Position numbers and translations under genes: made by a program
NCBI GenBank assembly: GCA_936450465.1
Contig: OW388290.1
Coordinates: forward strand, 22,309,457-22,373,456
Source: Gibbula magus
Taxonomy: Eukaryota; Mollusca; Gastropoda; Trochida; Trochidae
Length of the DNA: 64,000 nt
Direction: 5' to 3'
The notes under the pieces: model-generated
The model's input: only the letters and a program-made list of their open reading frames with translations
What the model was told of the DNA's origin: nothing
The model's database searches: none
Part shown: positions 10,631-23,210 of the stretch, one piece after another
Layout: each line of letters starts with the position of its first letter
How positions within the stretch are numbered: position 1 is the first letter of the stretch

Positions 10631-11885
10631 TCAAAGTGATTTGCAGTGATTTGATAAGTATATGTAGGTAACTTTCGAATCTAGATAAAACTTTTTAAAA
10701 CTTGACCAAAATGCAATGTTACAAACGTTTTCTCGGAAATTAAAGTCAAACAATCATATACAAAATACAAGTACATACTTCAATATTCATTTTGTGGTAT
10801 AAACGTTTTTTACATGATGGCAGCCGTTGCTGATAAAACGGTAAAAGAAAGCGCCCTCTACAAGGGGAAATAACTTGTATAGCTCTAGCAGGGAGTACTC
10901 GTTTCATCAACATTTATTTTTAACACATAAAAAATACCTAAAAAGAAACGTCTGTCGTTTATAAATGTGTTTTTAAATTAATGTAATGGGTAATATATGT
11001 ACACTTGGAAATTAATTAAGCAACACCCACATTTTTAACAGCAAATTCGTTCCAATTTGAAAGAAACTGTTTATGATTTTAGGTAGAACAATCATTTAGC
11101 AGTGTTGAAACAAAAAGTCACTCAAATAACGGTTCACTGTCTTTTGGATAACGGCTGCTACAATAATTTGGTATTTGGTGTCAAAATCCAAGTTCAATTT
11201 TGAAATAAAATGAAAGTCAATATTTGTTTCTCCACTGTGATTAGTGTCATTCTTTCAAGTGAAATGATTACACTTTACTAACTGACTTTTTAACAAAAGT
11301 CACTCGTTAAAGCAGTATGCACTTCCAACTCACAAAATCATGAAATTGTCAATTTCAATAAACTTGTCTTAATGAACAAATACGGTCATTGCTTACGGTA
11401 TAGGCTTATCTAAAGCGAGAAGAAGTGTTTAATAAACAATTTGAACTCAAATAATCTCAAATTTATTCACAGATCACATGTAGTTGTAGGCATTTTCTCA
11501 ATTATCGTTAAAAAGGGACTGGAAGTTTAATGTCTGTCGGGCTTCTTATAATGCATGATGCAAGATGTTTTGGTGTGAATGTCAACTTGGTATAAAAAAA
11601 TGTTGTTTACAATAGGACAATTCTAAAGTTTGAAGTGTAGTTTCTCTCCTAGGGCAATAGTTATTTTAGGTAAAAATTCAGTAACTTCACATTTTCCCTC
11701 ACATTTTAAATTTTGAATATGGTGGATTTTTATGTGAGTGAGTCGCTAAATAACCAATTGTTATGTCTCGGGGGATAAAATCGTTAAAGTTATCCTAACA
11801 ATGTCAGAGCACCACATATCAATGTTATTTTTTTATAGTTTTTTTTTTTTTTTTATAATTTTATTTCTTTTTCAATGTTGCTTAA
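10631..11885. other. AT-rich non-coding stretch
   Basis: No gene, tRNA or clear repeat recognised. A poly-T run lies at about 11839-11854. Confidence 0.4.
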
Positions 11886-12369
11886 AGGTGCATCCATTGT
11901 GTTTCATAATATTTGATTTGGTTTAATACGTTCGAACACCATATGCTGTTTACAATACAAACAATTTCACTAAGCTTGCATATTCATCCCCAATCGCCAA
12001 ATATATCATAATTACTAGTTTCCAATTAAAATCGAGTAACATCATTATGCATGTGCAGAAACCGAAAGTGCACGTCCAATTTACATGAACAGTAGTTATA
12101 TGACCTATTTAACATTATCAACCCAAATGTTTTATTTTATCTGGTTTAAATAAGATTCCAAAATTACGTTTGACTCATTGACGCGCGCCACACGCGGTGC
12201 ATTGTCCGGTTTTCGATCAGATATAGACACGTTTACCTTCATATCGTCAATATACTAAGTCGAATATCATCAAAATGGTAGTTTTCGGTAACAGTTGGTA
12301 CTTCTCGATAAAGTAAGACCATTTATAACGTTTGACATATTTGACCCCAACAACACAATGGATGTACCT
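11886..12369 (-). mobile_element. TTAA-flanked MITE, family 1, copy 1
   Basis: The ends AGGTGCATCCATTGTGTT and AACACAATGGATGTACCT are 18-base inverted repeats with one mismatch. TTAA lies directly outside both (11882-11885 and 12370-12373). A TTAA target with short inverted ends is the hallmark of piggyBac-type elements. At 484 bp with no reading frame it is non-autonomous. It matches 16779-17268 in reverse orientation along its whole length. Confidence 0.88.
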
Positions 12370-12391
12370 TTAATTACTTTTCAAGTGTATC

Positions 12392-12524
12392 GAATAACCA
12401 ACTCGGTACGATTATAAGGGAAATATGCACTCATGGAAATGATCTACAGTCAAGGCTCGCGACTGTGAACATCACTTCGACTCGTGCATATTTCTCGTAA
12501 TCACTCGTACCTCGTTGGTTATTC
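12392..12524. repeat. Palindrome H1 with CTCG bubbles
   Basis: Left arm 12392-12430 pairs with 12484-12524 and, less perfectly, pairing continues inward to an ACAGTC/GACTGT stem. Just inside the 10-base ends both arms read CTCG on the plus strand, so TC faces CT. A second site is CTCA opposite CTCG near the middle, and the loop also carries CTCG. The outer end AATAACCAACTCG is shared with palindrome H4 at 54377. Confidence 0.8.
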
Positions 12525-13544
12525 TCTAAATAATTGTACTGAAGCAGCTGATTTGAAGGGAAGCAAAAATTCTCCCGAATGTCTTACAACAATCACTTCG
12601 TCGACATATTTTTCTCTCTTCCTAATGTTTTTCAATTGTTATTAAGTGAAATTCAACTTTAATTTACTTTTTCTTGGAATATAGTTGTTAACATCGATGA
12701 AGTTGACAAGTGAAACAAGAAGTTCAAAACTTGGATTGTTGTACTTACTGTCATAATAAACTACAATAATTACTACTCTGATTTCTCGTTCGAATAAATG
12801 TGAACATGGGGGTAATTTTGGCGTTTTATCCCTTTCTTTATTTATTAAAATAGGGTATATAGGCATCGTAGTATTGGACCTAGGAAATGTTGTTTTCAGC
12901 AATACAAGCCCCTGTGGACACGTGTGTCTCAGTTTCTCAGACCACTTGCAAATTGATCATTGGCATTGCTTAAATAAGTAACATTAACTGAATATTTAAT
13001 AGATTTCAAACAGTACGCAATTTTACATTACTGTGTTAATATTTTTAAAACTTCGATTGAAATGGTGTCATACTGAAAAACAATGGCTTGCATGCTACAG
13101 ACACTATATCATAAGGCTCTTTTAATTGTTTACAGGTTTCGGGAAGTATTGTCTAGTCAACTGTATCTATGATGAGCGAAGTTGATAAGGACGCCGGAGC
13201 TCGAGAAGAACCACCCGAATACTTCTGAACGTAAACATTGATATCACTGCACATACTTAATGACTTCCCCAAGCTTTTCAAACTGTAATCTCACTATTGA
13301 TGTAATAAAATGTGTTTTTTTAGTTATGTTCTTCTTTTAATACAAGCATATGACGAGATAATGAAACTACCTAAAAATCGGAATCTTATAAAAAGTAGTT
13401 ACGGCCGTGGTCTACCTGAAATTCACGTTGGTTATACCACGGCTCAAACAATAGCAGCTATGGTCTAAAACTTTATAAATGGCAACGTCACGTAGAATTT
13501 TGATAATTTATTTCAATTTCCACTGAGTTGTATTGACTTAAGAT
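12525..13544. other. Non-coding stretch
   Basis: Nothing recognised beyond AT-rich sequence. The one open frame over 80 codons (minus, 12902-12642) has no domain signature and no splice or promoter context. Confidence 0.35.
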
Positions 13545-13795
13545 GACTAATCAGAGACTATTTCAGGATTACAAATTTGATTGAAAGTGGTTTCCGAAAT
13601 TCATTGAGGCATTATTTTATAGAAATCATCACAATTAAGCGTTGCCACATTTTATGTCTTTAAAGCATTTAAACATTTCAAGGATTTTGGCAACAAGTGT
13701 ATTCTTATGTAAATAGGGCATTGTATAACCAAATTATACGAAAATGTCTCCAATGTTTACAGTAGCAAATCAGATACAAATATTTCGCTTTTGTC
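13545..13795 (+). repeat. Interspersed repeat R3, copy 2
   Basis: Diverged copy of 1488-1745, same strand, retaining GAAAGTGGTTTCCGA, CATTTCAAGGATT, a GGGCATTGTATAAC-type block and CAAATCAGATAC at the end. Small indels separate the copies. Confidence 0.65.
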
Positions 13796-14183
13796 ATGTT
13801 TGTTTAGACAAACTAATTGTAAATAAAATATTTATTATAAAATATTATAGTACATCACCCCTCTCTCTAATTAGAATGTGATAACAAACAAATATAGAAC
13901 TATCAACGTGAATTTGAAATGTAATCTGTGAAACAAAGGGTTAGACGTCACTTGTCGGGTCAAATATGTTCTTAATTTGTCAACATCGAGTGTATAACAG
14001 ATAACATGACATTAAGACCAATACTTCAGTATATACATGGCTGGCTTTAGATCAAGGGTTGCAATTAAAGTATTAATTTATATACCACAATGACCATTTA
14101 ACTGTCTTTGGACTAAGTTGTTTTTCCGGGATAACCGGATGAACTATGGCCACTATGGCCTTACAATTACAATGAGAAGGTCT

Positions 14184-14297
14184 TGTACTGGATAATACCC
14201 CGCTGAGAGAGCCTTGCAATTGAAGAGGGTAATAACCTTCCCTTGGGCAAATGTCTCCCCTTGCTAGTACGCCCTCTCAGTCAGGTGTTATCCATTA
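14184..14297. repeat. Fold-back inverted repeat
   Basis: TACTGGATAATACC at the left and GGTGTTATCCATTA at the right pair, followed inward by CTGAGAGAGCC with the CCCTCTCAG side. An inner GAAG/CTTC hairpin is visible. Arms are about 80% complementary. No CTCG bubble is present, so it is kept apart from the H palindromes. Confidence 0.55.
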
Positions 14298-15951
14298 CAT
14301 ATATGAGATGGTATAGAGAAAGCATGCAGAACCAGTTTGGCTATGCATTGCAATGAGGAATGTGTCGATATAAATCTCTGTATGATATTGCACTGAATTA
14401 CAATGTGTCACATCACCAAAACGTAGCAGCTTTACAATGATGACTCAATCCTTTAAGTGGGAATGATAAACCTGTTAACTGTTAACCGGGGTCAAGGTGA
14501 ACAGTATCAGAATTGGAATTCCCCTGAGATCTAATTCAAACAAAATATAGACTACAGAGTAATCCGTTACATCTAAACACAGCTAGTGCCAATAACGGTT
14601 CTGGGAAAAAACTATCGACTACCTTTTCTTAGCAGAACTGTTCCGTTATCGTCATTGGAGAAACATGATATTGATTTAGTTACGTTGGAGAAGTAAAGTT
14701 AGAGAAAACAACCGGATAGTAAAACAGCTACAAACAAACTGTATTTACCTAGTTCACTAATTTTTACTTTGATACATTTCAATTGATATGGGACGATGTT
14801 TAACCTACGACACTAATAATGTACATGTACTCTGTAAGGACACTTGAGCAAGGCACTGCAAATGATGTATCCATCAAATTATATACGTAAATCCTTGTTA
14901 TTATGAACATAAACATTGTTTGACCTCTTTTTGACAATATATGTTGAAATCGATGGTATAAGAAATGATTTCATTGTCAGTATTGCTTCAAAGGTGAGTT
15001 CTGACGTCACACAGTTCTGTTCTTCTACAAAGGGACGAAGCTTCCGGCTGAATAAGCTACTTAGTGACATCAGACACTTCACTTTTAATAAGATTCCACA
15101 CAGTCTGTTCATGAGATACACATACACACTATGACAGACTCATTTTATGATTACGCAGCACTAAAAACTGTATACAAAAGTAAAACTTATTATATGTTCA
15201 AATTATAGAATAATTAATTATACATGAAAGCTAATAAAAAAATTTGCGACATGGATATAATAAACCACAATTGTCCATGTACATTGGCATGGGCATTGCT
15301 CGAACAAATAAACTCATAAGACAAAATTCAATAATGATCGATATACAATAAAAATCACAATTGAACTATTTTCATTTCCCCATTTTATGTCTACCTGGAG
15401 ACAGATACAGACCGGTACATATATCACTAAAATAAGGTTTTCGGAGACTACATCATAGTCACTTGCAGCTGAAAATCTAACTCAATGGAAATGAAACAAG
15501 GGATCTACTATTAGTTAAATTTGATCTCATTTCATTCTCTTACACCTCTCGTTGTCACTTAATAATAACTAGTAAAGTTGTGAAAGGAACCGGTAAGATA
15601 AATCCATGTGTGTTTAGTACAGCTTGACATGGGACTGGAGTGTGGTCAGAACAGAAGTAACATGGGCCTATTTTGAGATGGCTGATTACGAACTCAGTTC
15701 CCTAAACAACAGAAGAAAACATTGTAAAAACACATACGCTTATTTTATTACTAAAGATCTGATTACTTTTCAATTGAAGTAACACATGAGAAGAATCAAA
15801 AGTTTCCAACGAATCTGTCACGTGTTCAGTGAGTTGGCGTTCAACAAGTTTATCTAAAACAAATATTAGTTGCCCATTTGTTTGTTTGTTTGAGTTAACA
15901 TCTGATTATAGTTTCTGATCATGTCCGCCTCTGTACAACAGACTCCACAGT
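14298..15951. other. Non-coding stretch
   Basis: No gene recognised. 15008-15095 resembles 7425-7500. Overlapping short open frames on both strands at 14880-15130 are mutual shadows and carry no motif. Confidence 0.35.
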
Positions 15952-16440
15952 TTAGTATGGCTGATACCCCAGTGTCTGTGATCCGTTAAGAGAAGGCAAA
16001 TCGTGGATGGTTGATCAAACAGCTCTTTAATGGTCTATGGTCAAACTATCAAAATAGATAAGTAGATATTCATCATATACCTCATATATATGTATATATA
16101 TATATCTCAGTTCAAACAGGAATATCATTATACGATACAACATGTTTGAGTACATTTACTACATATGCAAGCAGATATCTGTGATCTTTAATCAATAATA
16201 AAAAGATATCAAAAGACTCAAACAATTTTGTCTCTCTAGTATACAAAAGACACCATAGTCAAATACGGCTGATGCCCCATTGTTTGTGATCTGCTGAGGG
16301 ACGGCAGATGGGGGATGATATTCAAACCTAATATATACACACAACAGTTCAGAAATGAGAATCATTAAGCGATACAACCCAGACAGTGCGTCTACATCTA
16401 ATACATATTCAAGCAGATAAGTGAGATCTTTATTTTAACA
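15952..16440 (+). repeat. Diverged tandem duplication, period about 308 bp
   Basis: A block with GGCTGATACCCC, GTGTCTGTGATCC and TTCAAACAGGAATATCATTA (15952-16200) recurs in order from about 16259 to 16440, including the CGATACAAC and CAAGCAGATA landmarks. The copies are perhaps three-quarters identical by eye. No coding content. Confidence 0.55.
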
Positions 16441-16778
16441 ATATTATGTTTTTAACATCAGAGGCCTGGTATTTCCAGCACATATAATATAACTTTGTCT
16501 TTCATGAATTGTTAATAGTTATTGTTCATACGAATTTCAGAAGATAATTTAATCCAACTGCTGACTGCGGCCTCAGACGAACGTCAGCCAATTAAACCTT
16601 AGATATATTCGTTGTAAATGCGAATTTCAGAAGCTGACTTAAACCTGTTACCTTCTGAGGCCTCGGAGGGCATGGCCGCGATGTAAGAATTTTTCTTTGA
16701 AATTAAGGTTCTGACTAGTGAAAAACAATAATATTGGTAAATTGTTATTTCTCAGATATCTCTCAAATATCATATTAA

Positions 16779-17268
16779 AGGTACATCCATTGTGTTGTTG
16801 GGGGTCAAATATTCCAAACGTTATAAGTGGTGTTATTTTATCGAGAAGTACTGACTGTTACCGAAAACTACCATTTTGATGATAGTAGACTTAGCATTTT
16901 GATGATCTGAAGGTAAAAGTGGTGATTTCTGATCGAAAACCGGACAATGCACAGCGTGTGGCGCGCGTCAATGAGTCAAACGTAATTTTGGAATCTTATT
17001 TATAACAGATAAAAAGACAAATTTGAGTTGATAATGTTTAATAGGTCCCATAACTACTGTGCATGTAAATGGGACTTGCAGTTTCGATTTCTGCACATGC
17101 ATAATTATATTACTCAATTTTAATTGAAAACTAGTTATTATGATATATTTGGCGATTGGGGATACATATGCAAGCTGAGTGAATTTATTTGTGTTGTTGA
17201 CAACACATGTCGTGAGTTGGAACGTATAAAAGCCAAATAAAATTTTAAGAAACACAATGGATGTACCT
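16779..17268 (+). mobile_element. TTAA-flanked MITE, family 1, copy 2
   Basis: The left end AGGTACATCCATTGTGTT and right end AACACAATGGATGTACCT are perfectly inverted, with TTAA immediately outside both (16775-16778 and 17269-17272). It is a full-length reverse-orientation relative of 11886-12369. Both contain a GCGCGCGTCAATGAGTC-like block and ACCGGACAATGCAC. Confidence 0.9.
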
Positions 17269-17363
17269 TTAATGATAATGCATATCTCCTTAAATTTCCA
17301 AGCTCAGGTCACGCAAAAGCAATAAAATAAAACCCATGTTTTACTAGTTAAGTAATCTCCATG

Positions 17364-18071
17364 TGTCATTGTATTTTCAACGGCTAGGGAACTTCGTCGA
17401 CGAGGGACGATGAATACGACGATGAATTGAATAGAGGACTGACGACTGTTGTTTTGTTGGTCGACCATTTTTCTTTATTTACGTGGATTCCCGAGCCGGT
17501 GTTACAATCACAACTTGGAGTACACTACAGGGTCCTTCTCAAAACCCTGTCGTGGAGACTCTCTCCAAGCTGTGTCCGACTCGGGGCGTTGATGGACTAA
17601 ATTTACAGAAGGCTGTGTTGGAGTCTGGCACGCAGGGTGTAGACTGGTCAGCCCAGCAGAGTAGCCGAGCCTGTCGGCTGTCAACCCGTCTGCTTTGCTG
17701 GTCAGTGCGAGTCTGATTGAGTCTGCTGAGAGTCTGCTGAGAGTCTGCCGAGAGAACATCTCTCTGCGTATTTAAGCACATACATGTTACATCATAACAT
17801 TCATATTATCCAATAACACTGATTTGGCCTGTCACATGCTGGACGCAGGTCAGATATAACCAGGATTGCATGGTCAGTGTAATATTAGTTACATAATCAC
17901 TGACAGTTGGTATGGATGCCTGAGGCGATAGTAACAGCAGTCGAGTGAACACGTTCTCCACTGATAAAGATTATGAAAGTTTACAAATATATATGCTTAG
18001 TTTGAATAATTTCTCAATGATATGAAATACAGAATTTGGAAGATATTTTGACCGTAACGTCCACTATGACA
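17364..18071. repeat. Left direct repeat (LTR-like)
   Basis: It contains short internal repeats of GAGTCTGCTGA (about 17715-17755) and a TATTTAAG site. A further 12 bases just outside (17352-17363, GTAATCTCCATG) also precede the right copy, which extends the match beyond the apparent LTR edge. Confidence 0.65.
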
Positions 18072-19381
18072 AATTTTCGTCCTCGAAAACTTTTTCTTTG
18101 AATTATTTGTACATGAAATACTTGTATATTTGACATCCATATTGATTGGCAATTGGTAGACGAGAAATAAACAGTTGTGATAATAGATAAGCAAGAAGAC
18201 ACAATACAAATGACACATTGGAGCGGTAGTGTGATAAACAAGCCAGTTTGCAAAAGATGAGTAACATGCGTAAAAATCAATGTTACATGGTCGGTAAATG
18301 TATCGAGAATTGAAAATTGCCTTATAGATGAATCGAGTTGGGAGTCTTATATTGGTGGGCCTAGACTCGACAAAGCAAGGGTAAGTGGGAAGGAATGTCG
18401 TGGAATGATAAAAGAAACACCTAACCGACTCGAATCGCCTGATGAGGATATTGACAATATAGAACATTCAATCATATAAGAAATAGGCACGACGTTGGAC
18501 ACGAGTATATGTAATGCAGTGAATCGAGATTGATTATTTGCATTGGGATACATGGTGTGTCTAAAGGTGCGACCTTCTAAATCATATGATACAAATATTT
18601 GTTTGATAATGGCGGAATAATTTTGAACTTGAAAGTGAAGTTAAGTATGGTGCAATTTCAAACGATATGCGTCTCTTAAGAGTTGTATATTTGATGCAGA
18701 GAATCAAAGCTATTGGCATCGAGATACTTAGTACTCGTCAGAGCGATATGCCGAGAAATACACTACTGGCGAAAACATTTCAGCTTCTCTTTATGTCTTT
18801 ATGGGGTTTTCAAAGCAGTTACCAATTATCAGTAAAATGATTGACATCGAGAGTCGCAATTTGGCGATAGGGGGACTCACGAACCTGTGAAGCAAGATAT
18901 ATGTGAAAATGCATAAACCTAACCGACGTCAACGATTCAAGTAGATAAATGAAAACTCGACAGGCTCTCCCAACAACTCCAGTACATACAGAACTTATTA
19001 ACATAGTACATAAAATGATTAATTATACAAAACGTTGTTACTGGCTGATTAAATCACACGTACCTGTTTGATTGATCCAAAGTTATATCATATATAATGA
19101 AAATTGTTAAATCAAAAGAATTGTCTGATAGAAATTCTTATCGTATAATTGAAACACATAGTCTTTGTTCTTGATGTCTTCAAGTGGCACACTGGGAGAT
19201 GCGTTGGTAGCGTTGATTGTGTGGTCTTGAAGATGGCGAGTTCAACAAAGACTGTGAGTATGTTCTGTTGAAAGTTGATCGGTTGTCTCGGTTGAATGAC
19301 GCCAAGGTTGATGAATGTCTGTTGTAGATAGCAGATCGTCGTTGTAGTTGTGGTGACAGACGTTTGACGGTAATCTCCATG
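18072..19381. other. Interior of the LTR-like pair
   Basis: No integrase, reverse transcriptase, protease or zinc-knuckle motif in any frame. Read on the minus strand, the first bases next to the right repeat are TGGAGATTACCG, which begins with the TGG expected of a tRNA primer-binding site, followed by a CA-rich leader-like stretch. This is suggestive only. Confidence 0.4.
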
Positions 19382-20085
19382 TGTCATTGTATTTTCAACG
19401 GCTAGGGAACTTCGTCGACGAGGGACGATGAATACGACGATGAATTGAATAGAGGACTGACGACTGTTGTTTTGTTGGTGGACCATTTTTCTTTATTTAC
19501 GTGGATTCCCGAGCCGTTGTTACAATCACAACTTGGAGTACACTACAGGGTCCTTCTCAAAACCCTGTCGTGGAGACTCTCTCCAAGCTGTGTCCGACTC
19601 GGACTGTGTGGACTAAATTTACATAAGGCTGTGTTGGAGTCTAGCACGCAGGGTGTAGACTGGTCAGCCCAGCAGAGTAGCCGAGCCTGTCGGCTGTCAA
19701 CCCGTCTGCTTTGCTGGTCAGTGCGAGTCTGATTGAGTCTGCTGAGAGTCTGCTAGAGTCTGCCGAGAGAACATCTCTCTGCGTATTTAAGCACATACAT
19801 GTTACATCATAACATTCATATTATCCAATAACACTGATTTGGCCTGTCACATGCTGGACGCAGGTCAGATATAACCAGGATTGCATGGTCAGTGTAATAT
19901 TAGTTACATAATCACTGACAGTTGGTATGGATGCCTGAGGCGATAGTAACAGCAGTCGAGTGAACACGTTCTCCACTGATAAAGATTATGAAAGTTTACA
20001 AAATTATATGCTTAGTTTGAATAATTTCTCAATGATATGAAATACAGAATTTGGAAGATATTTGACCGTAACGTCCACAATGACA
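19382..20085. repeat. Right direct repeat (LTR-like)
   Basis: It matches 17364-18071 apart from a few substitutions and small indels, for example a GGGGCGTTGAT versus GGACTGTGT difference near 19600 and one lost GAG unit near 19755. Such low divergence suggests a recent insertion or duplication. Confidence 0.65.
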
Positions 20086-21288
20086 GTATGTACAAAGGGC
20101 ATTTGAAAAACGTGAAGGTTTATCCAGGCACCAATACAGCCGACACAGATATTTATGTCCCGACATTCAGGACAGAAATTGGGAAACACTTTGCTTAAGA
20201 TTGGTCTTGTAAATGTGTTAGAGTGACCTGCCTGTTCTAACTAATGAATACTGGCGATTATAACTGGCTTAGACACTTAAACCTTAGATAAACCTTGACG
20301 TTAACACAGCTAAACTACATGAAAATACAAAGTTCAAGTACATTGATGTAAATTGTCGCAAGTAACTTAACAGTTTATGTCTCCAGCGTGTAGTAATGTC
20401 ATGGTGTGCATGTATATAGCATTCTAACCGAATGTTAGCGATGCATATATACAAGGTAACAACTGATTAAACAAGCAGGGAGTTAATATAGCCTTGTTGA
20501 AACAAATACCTGATGGATAAGAATCCGTTAAACCATTGTCTTCGTTACGTCGTTACAAACTCTAAAACCTGTCTGGCTGAAAACACATAATTCCAATACT
20601 TTCAGAACATTCTAAACCAGTCTGTACATAGTTTAGATGGTCACAGTACATACAAAAGTTACGTTGAACTTTGCATCATACCAGGTAGGTACGCAATCCT
20701 ATCGGAAACACAAGGTATAGAAAGCGTAAATCACAGAAATCAGGCACTATTCATAGTAGAGCTTTTTATAAAAAAAAGAAGATTGTGATTAGGGCATTTT
20801 GTCCTGGACAATGTGTTGTCTGGCTCCAGTGTTATTTGTAGAGTTTCAGTCGACTGATGAAGACATATTTTTATATCGTCGACAGTGGTATACTCTTATC
20901 AGCTACAACAATGTTATGACGTCACTTAATGCCCCGTTAGCAGTTTTTGAAAAGCTCAAATGAACCACTGAAATCAATCATTTACAAAATAATGAAAAGG
21001 TATATTGATATGATAAATAAAATGTCTGGTGTCATCAAAAAAAAAATCATGTGGAATATTTTTCACAATTACGCTATTTTTTTTATTTTTAAATATCACT
21101 TTCATGAATCCCCCCTCCCTATCCTCAGAAGCATGCATAGGAATGCAAATTAGAGTTACATTTATTATATAACTAGCAATGAAATATGTGATTATATGAT
21201 GAAAATATTATCAATATTTGCACATTGGCAGTAGAAAGTCATAGTTTCACTGCAGTGACTAACGTAATGCCGGAATTACTTTTCATGA
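20086..21288. other. Non-coding stretch
   Basis: Nothing recognised. A GTCGAC pair about 40 bases apart near 20850-20885 makes a small imperfect hairpin. Confidence 0.35.
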
Positions 21289-21346
21289 TTGTCTCCCTTT
21301 GAAATGAAATTATCTCCCTTTGGAAAGTGATTACCTCCCTTGCTTT
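21289..21346 (+). repeat. Short CTCCCTT tandem repeat
   Basis: Three diverged units of about 21 bases, each carrying TNTCTCCCTTTG or a near variant. Confidence 0.5.
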
Positions 21347-21847
21347 CCACGTCTTACGGTGAACGCCAATGTTTTGCTGTTTCAGTCAATGAGTGTTGAC
21401 CTTTTGTGGTGTTAATATCATATCCCATATAACATAAGATTCTGATCTCTATTTATTGTTGATATGTTGCATAGTAGTTCTTTTATTCCTGAAAAACTTG
21501 GCGAGGCGAAAGGTATTTGACTGACACAGGGAACGTCACTCGTTGTGTCACTTCGCATTTGAAATAACGACAAAACGTGCGTTTTTCAATGTCTTAGAAA
21601 TGTTTACTTGACTAGATAGTACCGTAACATATTATTGGCCTTAAATTTATAAACGTTCACAACATTTATTTGTGTAAAACATTGTCTTGTTTTATATTGT
21701 CTTATTTCAGTCGAATTATTTTCTCACTGCGTTTACCGTGAACTTAAAGTGATTATAGGATTATGACAATCAAGACCGCTCTAACCTTTCAATGTCACGT
21801 TTTAATTTGTTTTACGCAGATTAAACTTATATAATAAATAGATCATG

Positions 21848-21952
21848 TCATTGTTTTTGCCAAATATCATTTGTATCTCATCTCGTGGAACGAGAAAGTG
21901 ACATTTTCACTCCACTCGATGAGATACAAATGATATTTGGCAAAAACAATGA
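21848..21952. repeat. Palindrome H2 with CTCG bubble
   Basis: Left arm 21848-21882 and right arm 21918-21952 are perfect 35-base inverted repeats. Directly inside, both arms read CTCG on the plus strand (CATCTCGTGG and CCACTCGATG), so pairing resumes with TGG/CCA after a TC/CT bubble. An inner AGTGA/TCACT hairpin follows. The perfect arms imply recent origin or correction between arms. Confidence 0.9.
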
Positions 21953-22149
21953 AATTGTCTCTATGTATTCAATGGTTCACTGGATATATGCATAAAATAC
22001 AACAGCCTTACACATATGCATGTAGCAACTTCTCCATATCAAAAAGCTATATTGGCCTTGGATTGTATGGATTTACTGTAGTCTGTAACAGCAGGCAAGT
22101 GTTCGCCTCATTGCTTATAGATATGCAGATATATAGATATCTAGAAATC

Positions 22150-23090
22150 ATATGATGGTAGAAGAGTCGAATAATATATTATTGGGCCTTTTATATCAAC
22201 TCTGTATTATTCCAGGAAGTACAATTTCAAGGAAAAAATGAAGCATTTCATGCATTATTTGTAGTGTATAAGTGAAAAAATACTAAAAACTTATAATTTT
22301 TATGAACCTAAACAATCATAATATGTAATATTAGCACATAATGAAACGAGATGGAAACCGTGAACATTTTCTGATGATAGATCAAAAGTTATTGTTTTCC
22401 GCTTTTAACTTAGAGAAATCATACATTTCCTAATTTAGAGAATGATATAACTTTTCTTACTCTTACTAAATACGATAATGTATGTTTTGGACTTAAGACC
22501 CTTCATTTATATGTCTTGCTATTTATCGAAATAAGATAAGAAAGAATCGCTTGACTTGTCTCCCCAGTAACATTCAGAACTGATAACAAACTGAAAAAGA
22601 TTTTATCCAAACTAATATAAACAAAATATATATCCTTTCTTATATCCAGAGAAAACAAACAATGAATAACCGTGAATTACCACTAGCTAACTACTCCTAG
22701 CTTATTATTAATTATCAAAGCTTAAATATCTCTGATCGTTGCATGTCTAAAGCTTTGATTGTTTGATATGAACGTATTTCCTTAAGCCAAAGACATTATA
22801 ACCCGGATCCATCCAAGACAAATAATTTGTTCACACTTTGTTTCTTTGAAGGTAATATTCCTATATATATTGAATTTGTCCCAAAGACAATATATCAACC
22901 CCTAATGTACCATCATCAGAAAGAGAGTCTTATTAGAACTTACTTCTGGCATAATATTGTGATTGCTATGTCTAAGACTAAGCTCTTATATAAAGTCATT
23001 AAAGGTAAAGTCAGTATGTCTGAGTAACAGGCAAGTAGTATTTTATTACACATAAGGTGTTACACTCGGAAGTCCTTGCAAGCCTCAAAC
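22150..23090 (+). repeat. Duplicated block, copy B (uninterrupted)
   Basis: Colinear partner of 8525-10630. It lacks the R2 element and the SINE found in copy A, showing near-intact target sites at about 22440 and 22815. Divergence is perhaps 15-25% by eye. No open frame is conserved between the copies. Confidence 0.8.
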
Positions 23091-23210
23091 TTTTGAAAAG
23101 AAATGATGTTACAATGAAGTATCAGTTGGTAACTTAGGCAACTCTGCTGAAATATTAAAGAGAATATAGAACAAAATGCTGCTTTCGGAGAAAGTAGATG
23201 TTGAATGTAT

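Larger units (their letters stand above)
17364..20085. mobile_element. LTR-like direct repeats with 1.3-kb interior
   Basis: Two repeats of about 0.7 kb (17364-18071 and 19382-20085) are nearly identical and flank 1310 bases. Each begins TGTCATTGT; the right copy ends with the exact inverse ACAATGACA and the left copy with one change (ACTATGACA). TG...CA ends with short inverted termini are typical of LTRs. A GCGTATTTAAGC TATA-like site lies inside each. The interior has no gag or pol motif, so this would be a non-autonomous (TRIM/LARD-like) element. A segmental duplication of about 2 kb offset is the alternative. Orientation is not settled. Confidence 0.6.

Noticed and set aside
14184..14297. 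A further member of the CTCG-bubble palindromes
   Set aside because: It is a fold-back, but its mismatches are scattered and none is a CTCG/CGAG facing pair.
17483..19732. Open frames in the two direct repeats (about 77-95 codons) as proteins
   Set aside because: They occur in both copies because the repeats are nearly identical; frames overlap on both strands and carry no motif.
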